32,810 nt of DNA from positions 1 through 32,810 of the forward strand of contig CAZFZL010000001.1 of the NCBI GenBank assembly GCA_964523005.1. The letters are read 5' to 3'. The position numbers and the translations under genes were made by a program. The DNA comes from UMGS1307 sp964523005. GTDB lineage: Bacteria; Bacillota; Clostridia; Oscillospirales; CAG-382. The notes below the pieces were generated by a model. The model worked only from the letters and a program-made list of their open reading frames with translations. It was not told the origin of the DNA and made no database searches. Below are positions 14,163 to 21,499 of this stretch, in pieces; position 1 is the first letter of the stretch, and each line of letters starts with the position of its first letter.

Positions 14163-15110
14163 ATGGCGGATAGAATACTCGTCGTCGGAAGCGCCAATAT
14201 GGATTTTATCATGAGATGCGACCGTTTGCCCTGTGCAGGCGAGACGATAATGTCCTATGATGGCTACGATTACGCGGCAGGCGGCAAGGGTGCCAACTGT
14301 GCTGTGGCGGCTGCAATGCTCGGCGCAGACGTGTCGTTCTGTACGAGGGTGGGCGAGGACACGCACGGAAAGCGGCTTCGCAAGCTGTATGTCGATTGCG
14401 GCATTGATCCGCGGTTTATACATATCGATTCGGTCATGCAGACGGGACTTGCTGTCGTGATGGTAGAGAGCAGCGGCTCAAACAGGATCGTGGTCTATCC
14501 GGGCGCGAACACGCGCGTGAGCGACCTTGATATAGAGGATGCGTTCACCGCGAATCCGGCGCTTGTGCTGACGCAGTTTGAAATAGGACTCGAAACGGTT
14601 CTGCTGACGGCTAAGCTCGCCGATAAAAAGAACATACCGCTCGTAATAGATGCCGGACCTGCGCGCCGTGATTATCCGCTCGAGCGTATACCGCGCGTCG
14701 AGATATTCAGCCCGAACGAGACTGAGACGGAAATACTCACCGGTATAAAGCCAGTGTCGGTGGAGGACTGTCTGCGCGCGTCGATGGCGCTTTATCAGCG
14801 CACGGAGATGAAATACGTCGTTCTCAAGCTCGGCGACAGAGGCTGCTTTGTGTACGACGGAAAATACTGCGATCTCGTGTCTCCGTTTGACGTTACGGCT
14901 GTCGATACGACGGCTGCCGGCGACGCCTTCACGGCGGCGCTTGCGTACAAATACATAAGCGGCGGCAAGGATATACTCCAGGCGTGCCGTTATGCGAACG
15001 CGGTCGGTGCGCTTACGGTCACGAAGCGCGGCGCCGCTCCCTCTCTTCCGACATCGCAGGATGTTGACGCGTTTCTCAAGGAAAGAAGCGTTTTCGATAC
15101 GGCCGAATGA
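14163..15110 (+). CDS. PfkB family sugar kinase (ribokinase-like)
   Basis: 315 residues. The N-terminal signature GGKGANCAVAAAMLGA (about 40-55) binds substrate, and DTTAAGDAFTAALAY near residue 245 holds the catalytic Asp and anion hole. The AAGD form is common in ribokinases. It should phosphorylate a sugar or nucleoside with ATP; ribose is likely but not proven, and no ribose transporter or RbsD is adjacent. Of two nearby ATGs I take the one at 14163, which lies 9 bases after GAGG; the other, at 14157, is too close. It overlaps the next gene by 4 bases (ATGA). Confidence 0.88.
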   Translation: MADRILVVGSANMDFIMRCDRLPCAGETIMSYDGYDYAAGGKGANCAVAAAMLGADVSFCTRVGEDTHGKRLRKLYVDCGIDPRFIHIDSVMQTGLAVVMVESSGSNRIVVYPGANTRVSDLDIEDAFTANPALVLTQFEIGLETVLLTAKLADKKNIPLVIDAGPARRDYPLERIPRVEIFSPNETETEILTGIKPVSVEDCLRASMALYQRTEMKYVVLKLGDRGCFVYDGKYCDLVSPFDVTAVDTTAAGDAFTAALAYKYISGGKDILQACRYANAVGALTVTKRGAAPSLPTSQDVDAFLKERSVFDTAE

Positions 15111-16201
15111 TGACGCCGTGCTTTGATACGGGGGCGGATTATTCCGCCTTCGCGGACTCTCTGCTTGCGCTCGAAACGTGGCAGGACAGAATAATCGGCT
15201 CCGGACTGCCCGTGGTGCTGTACGGAACGGGAAAAGGCGCACGGAAAACGACTGCGCTTTTTTTGCGTTCGGGGATAGCGGTGTCCGCTGTCTGTGCAAG
15301 CGAAGGCAGCGCTGCACTCGGCAGCTCGTTTTGCGGAATGCAGGTGAAGACTTATGCGGAATGCGCGAAGGAATTCGGCTCGTTCGTGTGTGTTCCGGCA
15401 TTTGCCGCACGCGGCGACGACATCGCGCTCATAACGGAAATTGCACAAGCGCAGACCGTTGTGATGCCGAATCCGCCGGTGGCAGGCGAGGGCATGTGCG
15501 GAAAAGAAACGCTCGTGCGTTTGGCTGAAACGGCGCGCTTCGTTTACGAACGGCTCGGCGACGGTGAATCACGCAGGGTGCTGTACGAGGTGCTTTCGTT
15601 TGGCATCACCGGCGATATAAATTATCTTGCACGGAAATGTCCGCCGCGGCTCATGACGGTGCATCCGGGAAAACGCTTCATAGACGTCGGCGCTTACGAC
15701 GGCGACACGGCGCTCGAATACGCAAGGCTCTGCCCCGAATACGGCGATATAACGGCGTTTGAGCCGTCAGAAGCCAACTACGCGAAGCTTTGCCGAAGAA
15801 CGGAGGGGCTGCGGATAAAGTGTATTTGTGCGGCGGCGTGGGGGAAGCGCGGCGAGGGGTCTGAGAACGGAAACGACGGCAGAGCCGTCAGCGTCAGCGA
15901 AAAAGGCAGCGGCACAGAGCTGTACGCGCTCGACGGGTTTGGCGAAAACGTCGGGCTCATAAAGATCGACGCCGAGGGCGCGGAACGCGAGGTGCTGTAC
16001 GGCGCGTCAAATACGGTCGCCGCCGGCGGCGACGTGTGCTGCGCTGTGTATCACCGCGCCGACGATATAATAACATTGCCGCGGCTGATGCTGTATTACA
16101 GACCGGACGCGAAAATCTATCTGCGCCGCGAGGAATATCTGCCTGCGTGGGATGTGTTCGCGACGATAACGAAGGAGAACAATGTATGTACGGTGAATTG
16201 A
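15107..16201 (+). CDS. FkbM family methyltransferase with N-terminal nucleotide-fold domain
   Basis: 364 residues. The C-terminal half is a SAM-dependent methyltransferase of the FkbM type (Methyltransf_21): motif I FIDVGAYDGDT (191-201), FEPSEANY (219-226), and the typical IKIDAEGAE (285-293). The N-terminal half (about 30-125) has a PVVLYGTGKGARKTTALF start resembling a small Rossmann-type domain often found before FkbM domains in polysaccharide or glycan O-methylation genes. The substrate is unknown. The start overlaps the kinase stop (ATGA), and no Shine-Dalgarno is evident, so translation depends on coupling. It overlaps the following SLOG gene by 16 bases. Confidence 0.82.
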   Translation: MMTPCFDTGADYSAFADSLLALETWQDRIIGSGLPVVLYGTGKGARKTTALFLRSGIAVSAVCASEGSAALGSSFCGMQVKTYAECAKEFGSFVCVPAFAARGDDIALITEIAQAQTVVMPNPPVAGEGMCGKETLVRLAETARFVYERLGDGESRRVLYEVLSFGITGDINYLARKCPPRLMTVHPGKRFIDVGAYDGDTALEYARLCPEYGDITAFEPSEANYAKLCRRTEGLRIKCICAAAWGKRGEGSENGNDGRAVSVSEKGSGTELYALDGFGENVGLIKIDAEGAEREVLYGASNTVAAGGDVCCAVYHRADDIITLPRLMLYYRPDAKIYLRREEYLPAWDVFATITKENNVCTVN

Positions 16202-16746
16202 TCACCGAAAAAGACTGCCGCGTGACAGATAAGGCGCGCTCATGCTTTTTCACCGGCCACAGGGATATACCGGAGAGCGAAAGGCAGCCACTTGGCGAAC
16301 GGCTCACGGGCACGCTCGAAAGGCTCGTCAGAGAAGGAACGGATACGTTCTGCGCCGGCGGTGCGATCGGGTTCGATATGCTCGCGGCACAGCGCGTGCT
16401 GAAGCTCAAAGAGAGCGTAAGCGGAATAAAGCTCGTGCTTTTTTTGCCGTGCCGCGATCAGGCATCCGCCTGGACACATGACGAAAGGGAGAAATACGAC
16501 ACCATTCTTGCGCACGCGGACGGAATATACTACGTTTCCGAGCGATATTTCCGGGGATGTATGTATCTGCGCAACAGATGTCTGGCGCAAAACGGCAGCA
16601 CCTGCGTGTGTTACCTCAAAAAGAACTCCGGCGGAACATATTATACAGTCAGGTACGCTTCCGGACGCGGAGCACGCATTATAAATCTTGCAGATGGCTC
16701 GGCGGACGAACAGATGGGATTTTCCGACAGCGTTTTTTTGACGTAA
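16186..16746 (+). CDS. SLOG family protein (DUF1273, YpsA/YoqJ-like)
   Basis: 186 residues. Typical DUF1273 features: CFFTGHRDIP at the N-terminus, the phosphate loop-like CAGGAIGFDMLAAQRVL, LVLFLPCRDQASAW, and a conserved YVSERYFRGCMYLRNR. SLOG domains have a Rossmann-like fold and are thought to bind nucleotide-derived ligands; some act in conflict systems, and B. subtilis YpsA affects cell division. Its own role here is unknown. The ATG at 16186 has GGAG 8 bases upstream; a longer frame from 16036 lies wholly inside the FkbM gene and is rejected. Last gene of the kinase operon. Confidence 0.88.
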   Translation: MYGELITEKDCRVTDKARSCFFTGHRDIPESERQPLGERLTGTLERLVREGTDTFCAGGAIGFDMLAAQRVLKLKESVSGIKLVLFLPCRDQASAWTHDEREKYDTILAHADGIYYVSERYFRGCMYLRNRCLAQNGSTCVCYLKKNSGGTYYTVRYASGRGARIINLADGSADEQMGFSDSVFLT

Positions 16747-16771
16747 AACGGCAAAATGTTTACACAGAGAC

Positions 16772-16800
16772 TTGTTTTTTTCGTATACGCATGATATAAT
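16772..16800 (+). promoter_or_regulatory. Sigma-A promoter of the hydrogenase operon
   Basis: -35 TTGTTT (16772-16777), 17-base spacer, consensus -10 TATAAT (16795-16800). The predicted leader is about 85 bases long and can fold (next entry). Confidence 0.7.
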
Positions 16801-16810
16801 CAATAAGTAT

Positions 16811-16887
16811 GCTGATATCGATATCGCCGCGTTCAGCGACGGCGCGCGCATCAGCCCAATAAGAACAAAACACTGAAAGGGATATCG
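16811..16887 (+). promoter_or_regulatory. Structured leader of the hydrogenase operon (candidate translational control)
   Basis: Nested stems are visible: GCTGAT (16811-16816) with ATCAGC (16850-16855), and CGCCG (16825-16829) with CGGCG (16840-16844). CGATATC (16819-16825), between the two left arms, is complementary to GATATCG (16881-16887), which covers the end of the Shine-Dalgarno AAAGGG and its spacer. GATATC is itself palindromic, so the last pairing may be chance. Confidence 0.35.
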
Positions 16888-16891
16888 TACA

Positions 16892-17356
16892 ATGGATGAA
16901 ATCTCGGCAAAAAACAAAGAGCTGAAGGAATGTATCGGACAATACCGCGGCGTGAAGGGCAATCTTATGCCTATAATGCAGAAAGCACAGGAGCTTTTCG
17001 GTTATCTTTCAATGGATACCATGACGCTCATCGCGGACGAACTGAAAATACCGGTAACGGAAGTATACGGCGTTGCGACATTCTACTCGCAGTTTTCGCT
17101 CAATCCGAAGGGTGAGAATGTTGTCAGTGTCTGCACGGGTACGGCCTGCTATGTCAAGGGCGCGTCAGCGATACTTGAACAGGTGCAGTCGGTGCTCGGC
17201 ATAAAGGTCGGTCAGACGACGGCAGACGGAAAATTCTCAATACAGGACACGCGCTGCCTCGGCTGCTGCGGACTCGCGCCGGTAATGGTCATAAACGGAG
17301 ACGTGTACGGACGCCTTGTGCCCGGAGACGTCAAGGGAATTCTTGAAAAGAGATAA
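16892..17356 (+). CDS. hydC: NADH-dependent hydrogenase subunit, NuoE/HydC/HndA-like [2Fe-2S] protein
   Basis: 154 residues with a thioredoxin-like [2Fe-2S] fold. Cluster ligands C81 and C86 (CTGTACYVKG) and C122 and C126 (RCLGCCGLAP) match the NuoE 24-kDa subunit. The helical N-terminal region (LMPIMQKAQELFGYLS) is also typical. In bifurcating hydrogenases this subunit sits on HydB near the flavin site. First gene of the operon, with AAAGGG upstream. It is separated from the other structural subunits by six signalling-type genes, which is the organisation seen in several clostridial hydrogenase loci. Confidence 0.92.
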   Translation: MDEISAKNKELKECIGQYRGVKGNLMPIMQKAQELFGYLSMDTMTLIADELKIPVTEVYGVATFYSQFSLNPKGENVVSVCTGTACYVKGASAILEQVQSVLGIKVGQTTADGKFSIQDTRCLGCCGLAPVMVINGDVYGRLVPGDVKGILEKR

Positions 17357-17362
17357 CTTTCG

Positions 17363-17704
17363 ATGAAAATCAGCGATATACAGCGTCTGCTTGGTGCAGA
17401 ACTGCTTACGAAAACAGTGAATACCGATCAGGAGGTCTTTTCCGCCTGCGGAAGCGATATGATGAGCGATGTGCTCGCTTTCGTCAAGGAACAGGGCGTG
17501 CTGCTGACGGGGCTGGTGAACTGCCAGGTCGTCAGGACGGCCGACATGATGGATATGGTGTGCGTCGTGTTTGTGCGAGGGAAAAAGCCCTCGCCGGATA
17601 TTATCGCACTCGCGGAGGACTGCGGCATCGCGGTGCTCGCGACGGGAACAAAGATGTTCGAGGCATGCGGCATACTGTACACAAACGGACTTCACAGAAA
17701 ATGA
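17363..17704 (+). CDS. DRTGG domain protein
   Basis: 113 residues forming a single DRTGG-like domain: an N-terminal MKISDIQRLLGAELLT, then AFVKEQGVLLTGLVNCQVVRTADM and a final IAVLATGTKMFEACGILY. DRTGG domains also occur between CBS and other modules in regulatory pyrophosphatases and in phosphotransacetylases, and small stand-alone copies sit in clostridial hydrogenase operons. A ligand-binding or adaptor role is inferred, but no ligand is known. It follows the NuoE-like gene by 6 bases with a weak ribosome binding site. Confidence 0.75.
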   Translation: MKISDIQRLLGAELLTKTVNTDQEVFSACGSDMMSDVLAFVKEQGVLLTGLVNCQVVRTADMMDMVCVVFVRGKKPSPDIIALAEDCGIAVLATGTKMFEACGILYTNGLHRK

Positions 17705-17722
17705 TCGGTATCGGAGGAAGCA

Positions 17723-18148
17723 ATGGGCGAGCCTTATAAGGTAAGCTTCGACGTGGACGGGGAGAACTTTACCTCCGCCGGAGAAGCATCCATTCAGGTC
17801 AAAAAAATATTGCGTCAGCTCGGCTTTGCTCCCGAAACGATACGCCGCGTTTCGATAGCCATGTACGAAGGAGAGATCAACATGGTCATCCACGCCGGCG
17901 GCGGACGCGCGGAGCTTGCCGTTTACGACGATTATATCGAACTCGTGCTCACCGATCACGGGCCGGGGATAGCCGACGTAAACCTTGCTATGCAGGAGGG
18001 CTATTCGACGGCGCTCGAGCAGGTGCGCGCGCTCGGATTCGGAGCGGGCATGGGGCTTCCGAACATGAAAAGGTATACTGACGAGATGATCATAGATACG
18101 AAGCTCGGAGAGGGCACGAGGATCACGATGAGGGTGAAGACGGCATGA
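17723..18148 (+). CDS. RsbW/SpoIIAB-like GHKL ATPase (anti-sigma factor type kinase)
   Basis: 141 residues, the size of anti-sigma serine kinases. The N box is YEGEINMVIHA (Glu and Asn for Mg-ATP), G1 is DHGPGI, and G2 is GAGMGLPNMKR. No histidine phosphoacceptor domain is present, so it should act as a stand-alone ATP-binding switch or Ser/Thr kinase. Located directly before the sensory hydrogenase-like gene and overlapping it by 4 bases (ATGA), it is a good candidate for that protein's output partner. GGAGGAAG precedes the ATG. Confidence 0.85.
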   Translation: MGEPYKVSFDVDGENFTSAGEASIQVKKILRQLGFAPETIRRVSIAMYEGEINMVIHAGGGRAELAVYDDYIELVLTDHGPGIADVNLAMQEGYSTALEQVRALGFGAGMGLPNMKRYTDEMIIDTKLGEGTRITMRVKTA

Positions 18149-19452
18149 GTGAATATATCCATTCCGTTTCGCTCGACGTGGAAAAATGCAAGGGCTGTAC
18201 CAACTGCCTCAAGCGCTGCCCCACGGAAGCGATCAGCGTCAGGGACGGCCACGCCGAAATAGACGCGTCACGCTGTATCGACTGCGGCGAATGCATCCGC
18301 ATTTGCCCGTATAAAGCAAAAAAAGCAGTATACGATAAGCTTGAAAACGTAAGACAGACGAGCAAATGGCTCATTGCGCTTCCGGCGCCGTCGCTTTACG
18401 GTCAGTTTGACAATCTCGGCGACATCGACTATATAATCCAGGGGCTCAGAGACATCGGCTTCGACGATGTATACGAGGTCAGCGCAGCGGCTGAGATAGT
18501 CTCCGCTTATACGCGGCGCTTTCTAAAGCGTACAGACATAAAAAAACCCGTGATCAGCTCGGCGTGCCCAGTCGTGGTCAGGCTGATAACCCAGCGCTAC
18601 CCGTTCCTTTGCGGCAATATAATGCCGATGCTTCCGCCGGTTGAGATAGCCGCGATGAACGCGAAGGAGCGCGCGCTGAAGCGCCATCCGGAGCTGAAGG
18701 AAGAAGACATATGCGCGTGCTTCATATCGCCGTGCCCTGCAAAGGTGGGATACGTCAAGAACAAGCGCAATAGCGACCGCTCGTACGTGGACGCGGTGGT
18801 GTCGGTCGGCGATGTGTACTTTAAGCTGCTTGACGTTATGAACAAGGCGAAAATGCCGCCTCCCGTGTCCAACACTGGTATAATCGGTATAGGCTGGGCA
18901 TCGACCGGCGGCGAAGCGACAGCGCTTTTCAACGATAAATACCTCGCAGCCGACGGTATAGAAAACGTCATAAAGGTGCTTGAAGAGATAGACAACGACA
19001 ACTTTACCGGGCTTGAATTCATCGAGCTCAACGCCTGCAGCGGCGGCTGTGTCGGCGGCGTTATGACCGTCGAGAACCCGTACATCGCACAGGCGCGTCT
19101 ACAGATGCTCAAGCGCTACCTGCCCGTTTCGCAAAACTGGGTCAGGTCGGAGGGTGAGACGGACGACGGATACATCCCGGACAAATATTTTATTAAAAAC
19201 AATATCGAATACGACCCGACCGCCTATCTTGACAGCGACCGCAACGAAGCGATGAAGAAGATGAAAAAGATAGAAAAGCTCAACGAGACGCTTCCGGCGC
19301 TCGACTGCGGCTTCTGCGGTGCGCCGACCTGCCGCGCTTTTGCGGAGGACGTCGTGCGAAGCGGCGTGAGCGTGGATGACTGCGTTATCCATGTGAGGGA
19401 AATGGTCAAAAAATATAACGAAGAACACAAGAGCACAGGCGAAAACAAGTAA
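18145..19452 (+). CDS. Sensory-type [FeFe]-hydrogenase-like iron-sulfur protein (HydS-like)
   Basis: 435 residues. Two [4Fe-4S] ferredoxin motifs (C15/18/21/25 and C44/47/50/54) lead into an H-cluster domain with degenerate loops: L1 SSACP (C141, with Ala140 in place of the proton-transfer Cys), L2 SPCPAK (C197), L3 NACSGGCVGG (C298, C302). The four cysteines that would hold the [4Fe-4S] half of the H-cluster remain. A C-terminal [4Fe-4S] domain follows, with CGFCGAPTC (C388, C391, C396) and C413. Loss of the L1 proton-shuttle Cys is a known trait of HydS-type sensory hydrogenases, so this protein probably senses H2 or redox state rather than making H2 fast. Known HydS proteins often carry a PAS domain; none is seen here. 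Confidence 0.85.
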   Translation: MSEYIHSVSLDVEKCKGCTNCLKRCPTEAISVRDGHAEIDASRCIDCGECIRICPYKAKKAVYDKLENVRQTSKWLIALPAPSLYGQFDNLGDIDYIIQGLRDIGFDDVYEVSAAAEIVSAYTRRFLKRTDIKKPVISSACPVVVRLITQRYPFLCGNIMPMLPPVEIAAMNAKERALKRHPELKEEDICACFISPCPAKVGYVKNKRNSDRSYVDAVVSVGDVYFKLLDVMNKAKMPPPVSNTGIIGIGWASTGGEATALFNDKYLAADGIENVIKVLEEIDNDNFTGLEFIELNACSGGCVGGVMTVENPYIAQARLQMLKRYLPVSQNWVRSEGETDDGYIPDKYFIKNNIEYDPTAYLDSDRNEAMKKMKKIEKLNETLPALDCGFCGAPTCRAFAEDVVRSGVSVDDCVIHVREMVKKYNEEHKSTGENK

Positions 19453-19468
19453 AGAAGGAAGCACGGGA

Positions 19469-19801
19469 ATGAACGTAAAAGAGCTTGCCGAAGCCGAAAA
19501 CCTCGAAATACTTGCGCTTCCGGATCCGAATGCGCAGGCGCAGGGCGTTTATACGGGCGATCTTCTCAGCTATGTCATGGGGCGTGTGAGCGCCGGTGAA
19601 TGCTGGGTGACGATCATGGACAACATCAACGTCCTTGCCGTCGCGTCGCTCGCCGGATGCGCGTGCGTTGTGCTTGCGGAAAACGCACCGGCGTCGGAGG
19701 AGTTTATAAAAACGGCAGAAGCCAAGGACGTCAACGTGCTGCGCAGCTCCGACACATCGGCGAAGCTGTGCTGCGTGCTCGGACGCCGCTTCGGAATGTG
19801 A
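19469..19801 (+). CDS. Second DRTGG domain protein
   Basis: 110 residues with the DRTGG-like fold pattern: MNVKELAEAENLEIL, then GDLLSYVMGRVSAGECWVTIMDNINVLAVASLAGCACVVLAENAPASEE, with a shorter conserved end than the first copy. It lies between the HydS-like gene and the PHP gene in the same operon, and AAGGAAG precedes the ATG. The two copies are clearly diverged from each other, so they are unlikely to be a recent duplication. The function is not known; binding of a small ligand or of the neighbouring ATPases is a guess. Confidence 0.7.
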   Translation: MNVKELAEAENLEILALPDPNAQAQGVYTGDLLSYVMGRVSAGECWVTIMDNINVLAVASLAGCACVVLAENAPASEEFIKTAEAKDVNVLRSSDTSAKLCCVLGRRFGM

Positions 19802-19802
19802 T

Positions 19803-20543
19803 ATGTTCATCGATTACAGCTACGACCTTCATATACACTCGTGTCTGTCGCCGTGCGGCGACGAAGATATGACCGTCAACAACATTGCCGGCATGGCGGC
19901 GCTCAACCGATTGAGCATCGCGGCGCTGACAGACCACAACAGCTCGAAAAACTGCCCGGCGTTCTATACGGCGTGCCGCCGCAACGGCGTCGTGCCCGTG
20001 GCAGGCATGGAGCTGACGACGGCGGAGGAAATACATCTGATATGTCTGTTCGAGCTTCTTGAGCAGGCTGCGGAATTTGATGAAAAAGTATACGCGTGCC
20101 TTCCGGACGTGAAAAACCGTGAGAGTATATTCGGACAGCAGCTTATTCTTGACGACTGTGACAACGTGATCGGAAAAGAAGAGAAGCTGCTCATAAACGC
20201 GACGACGCTCTCGCTTGCGGACGCGTGGACGCTCGTGAAAAAATGCGAAGGTGTGTGCTATCCGGCGCATATCGACCGTGAGGCGAACGGCATCGTGGCG
20301 ATACTCGGCACGTTCCCCGAAAAGCCGGAGTTCGGCTTCTATGAGCTTAACAACGCGGATAATTACGATAAATACAGGGAAGAATACCCCATATTGAAAA
20401 AACTGAAAATGCTTTCCTGCTCGGACGCACATTACCTTTATAATATAAACGAAGCCGTAAACACCGTTGCTCTTCCCGACAGGGCGGGCAGCGCTGAAAT
20501 AAGACACGAGCTTTTCGGATATATCAGGGGGCAAACGCAGTGA
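19803..20543 (+). CDS. PHP domain phosphoesterase
   Basis: 246 residues. Metal-binding motifs of the PHP family are in order: DLHIHSCLSPCG near the N-terminus, ALTDHNSSKN, GMELTTAEEIHLICLF, YPAHIDREANG, and SCSDAHYLYN near the end. PHP proteins hydrolyse phosphoesters (histidinol phosphate, polymerase-linked exonuclease, or small signal molecules). In this operon context it might remove a phosphoryl or nucleotide signal, but that is inference. It starts one base after the preceding stop codon and overlaps the next gene by 4 bases (GTGA). Confidence 0.88.
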   Translation: MFIDYSYDLHIHSCLSPCGDEDMTVNNIAGMAALNRLSIAALTDHNSSKNCPAFYTACRRNGVVPVAGMELTTAEEIHLICLFELLEQAAEFDEKVYACLPDVKNRESIFGQQLILDDCDNVIGKEEKLLINATTLSLADAWTLVKKCEGVCYPAHIDREANGIVAILGTFPEKPEFGFYELNNADNYDKYREEYPILKKLKMLSCSDAHYLYNINEAVNTVALPDRAGSAEIRHELFGYIRGQTQ

Positions 20544-21073
20544 GAGAGCTTTCACTCAACATTCTCGACATAGCGCAGAATTCCGTCAAGGCAGGAGCGC
20601 AGCATATCGATATAACGCTCATGGAGACGGATGAGCTGTTCACGTTTGCCGTAAAAGACGATGGCTGCGGGATGAGCGAAGAGCTGCTCGCGCGCGTGAA
20701 AGACCCGTTCACCACCACACGCACCACGCGCAAGGTCGGGCTTGGGATCCCGTTCCTCACGCTTGCTGCCAGACAGACGGGCGGCGACGTGACGATCGAA
20801 TCGTCCGTAAGCCCGAATACGCATGGAACGCTGCTCGAAGCAAGTTTTTATAAAAAGCACATAGACTTCACACCGCTCGGTGATATAATATCGACCGTCG
20901 TAACGCTCATACAGGGCAACCCGGACAGGGACATCACGTTTACTCATGATATGTGCGGGACGGTAATACGGCTTTCGACGGCGGAAATGCGTGAGATGCT
21001 CGGCAGCGTGCCGCTCTCGGAGCCGGACGTGCTCGTGTGGATACGCGAATACCTGACGGAACAATACGGATAA
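20540..21073 (+). CDS. Second GHKL ATPase, histidine-kinase-like catalytic domain
   Basis: 177 residues starting at a GTG that overlaps the PHP stop. The N box is LNILDIAQNSVKAGA, G1 is VKDDGCGM, the ATP lid contains DPFTTTRTTRKV, and G2 is GLGIPFL. The C-terminal 70 residues (about 105-177) are a non-GHKL extension. It resembles histidine kinase catalytic domains without a dimerisation or phosphoacceptor His region, so it would work as a bare ATPase or with a partner. Similar genes accompany hydrogenase operons in Clostridia. A 41-base A/T-rich gap follows before the structural subunits. Confidence 0.82.
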   Translation: MRELSLNILDIAQNSVKAGAQHIDITLMETDELFTFAVKDDGCGMSEELLARVKDPFTTTRTTRKVGLGIPFLTLAARQTGGDVTIESSVSPNTHGTLLEASFYKKHIDFTPLGDIISTVVTLIQGNPDRDITFTHDMCGTVIRLSTAEMREMLGSVPLSEPDVLVWIREYLTEQYG

Positions 21074-21114
21074 ATAAAATAAAATATATAAATCCGAAAG
21101 GAAGAAAAGAAAAC

Positions 21115-21486
21115 ATGAAATCACTCGCTGAACTCGCAGCAATCAAAGAAAGGATGCAGGGCAAGGTCGCGCTTCGCGAAGGCTCGGGAGAAACCCGGAT
21201 CGTCGTAGGCATGGCAACGTGCGGCATCGCGGCAGGCGCAAGGCCGGTGCTCAACACCTTCGTGGAAGAGATAGCGAAAGAAAACCTCACCGACAGAGTT
21301 ACGGTCACTCAGACGGGCTGCATCGGAATATGTCAGTTTGAACCGGTAGTCGAGGTCTACGAAAGCGGCAAGGAAAAGGTCACTTACGTTAAGATGACGG
21401 CGGACAAAGCGAAGAGGGTCGTTGCCGAGCACATCAAGGGCGGCAAGGTCGTTTCCGAGTATACAATAGGAAATACTAAGATATAG
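21115..21486 (+). CDS. HndB-like (2Fe-2S) ferredoxin-fold subunit
   Basis: 123 residues. The thioredoxin-like [2Fe-2S] fold shows MATCGIAAGARPV (C36) and TGCIGICQFEPVVEV (C69, C73), typical of the small HndB subunit of NADP-reducing hydrogenases. Only three of the usual four ligand cysteines are evident. I use the ATG at 21115 (MKSLAELAAIKERM), preceded by AAAGGAAG; a longer frame from 21037 would overlap the preceding gene and adds unconserved residues. It should be an electron-transfer partner of the NuoF-like subunit that follows after 13 bases. Confidence 0.9.
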   Translation: MKSLAELAAIKERMQGKVALREGSGETRIVVGMATCGIAAGARPVLNTFVEEIAKENLTDRVTVTQTGCIGICQFEPVVEVYESGKEKVTYVKMTADKAKRVVAEHIKGGKVVSEYTIGNTKI

Positions 21487-21499
21487 GAGAACATGACAG

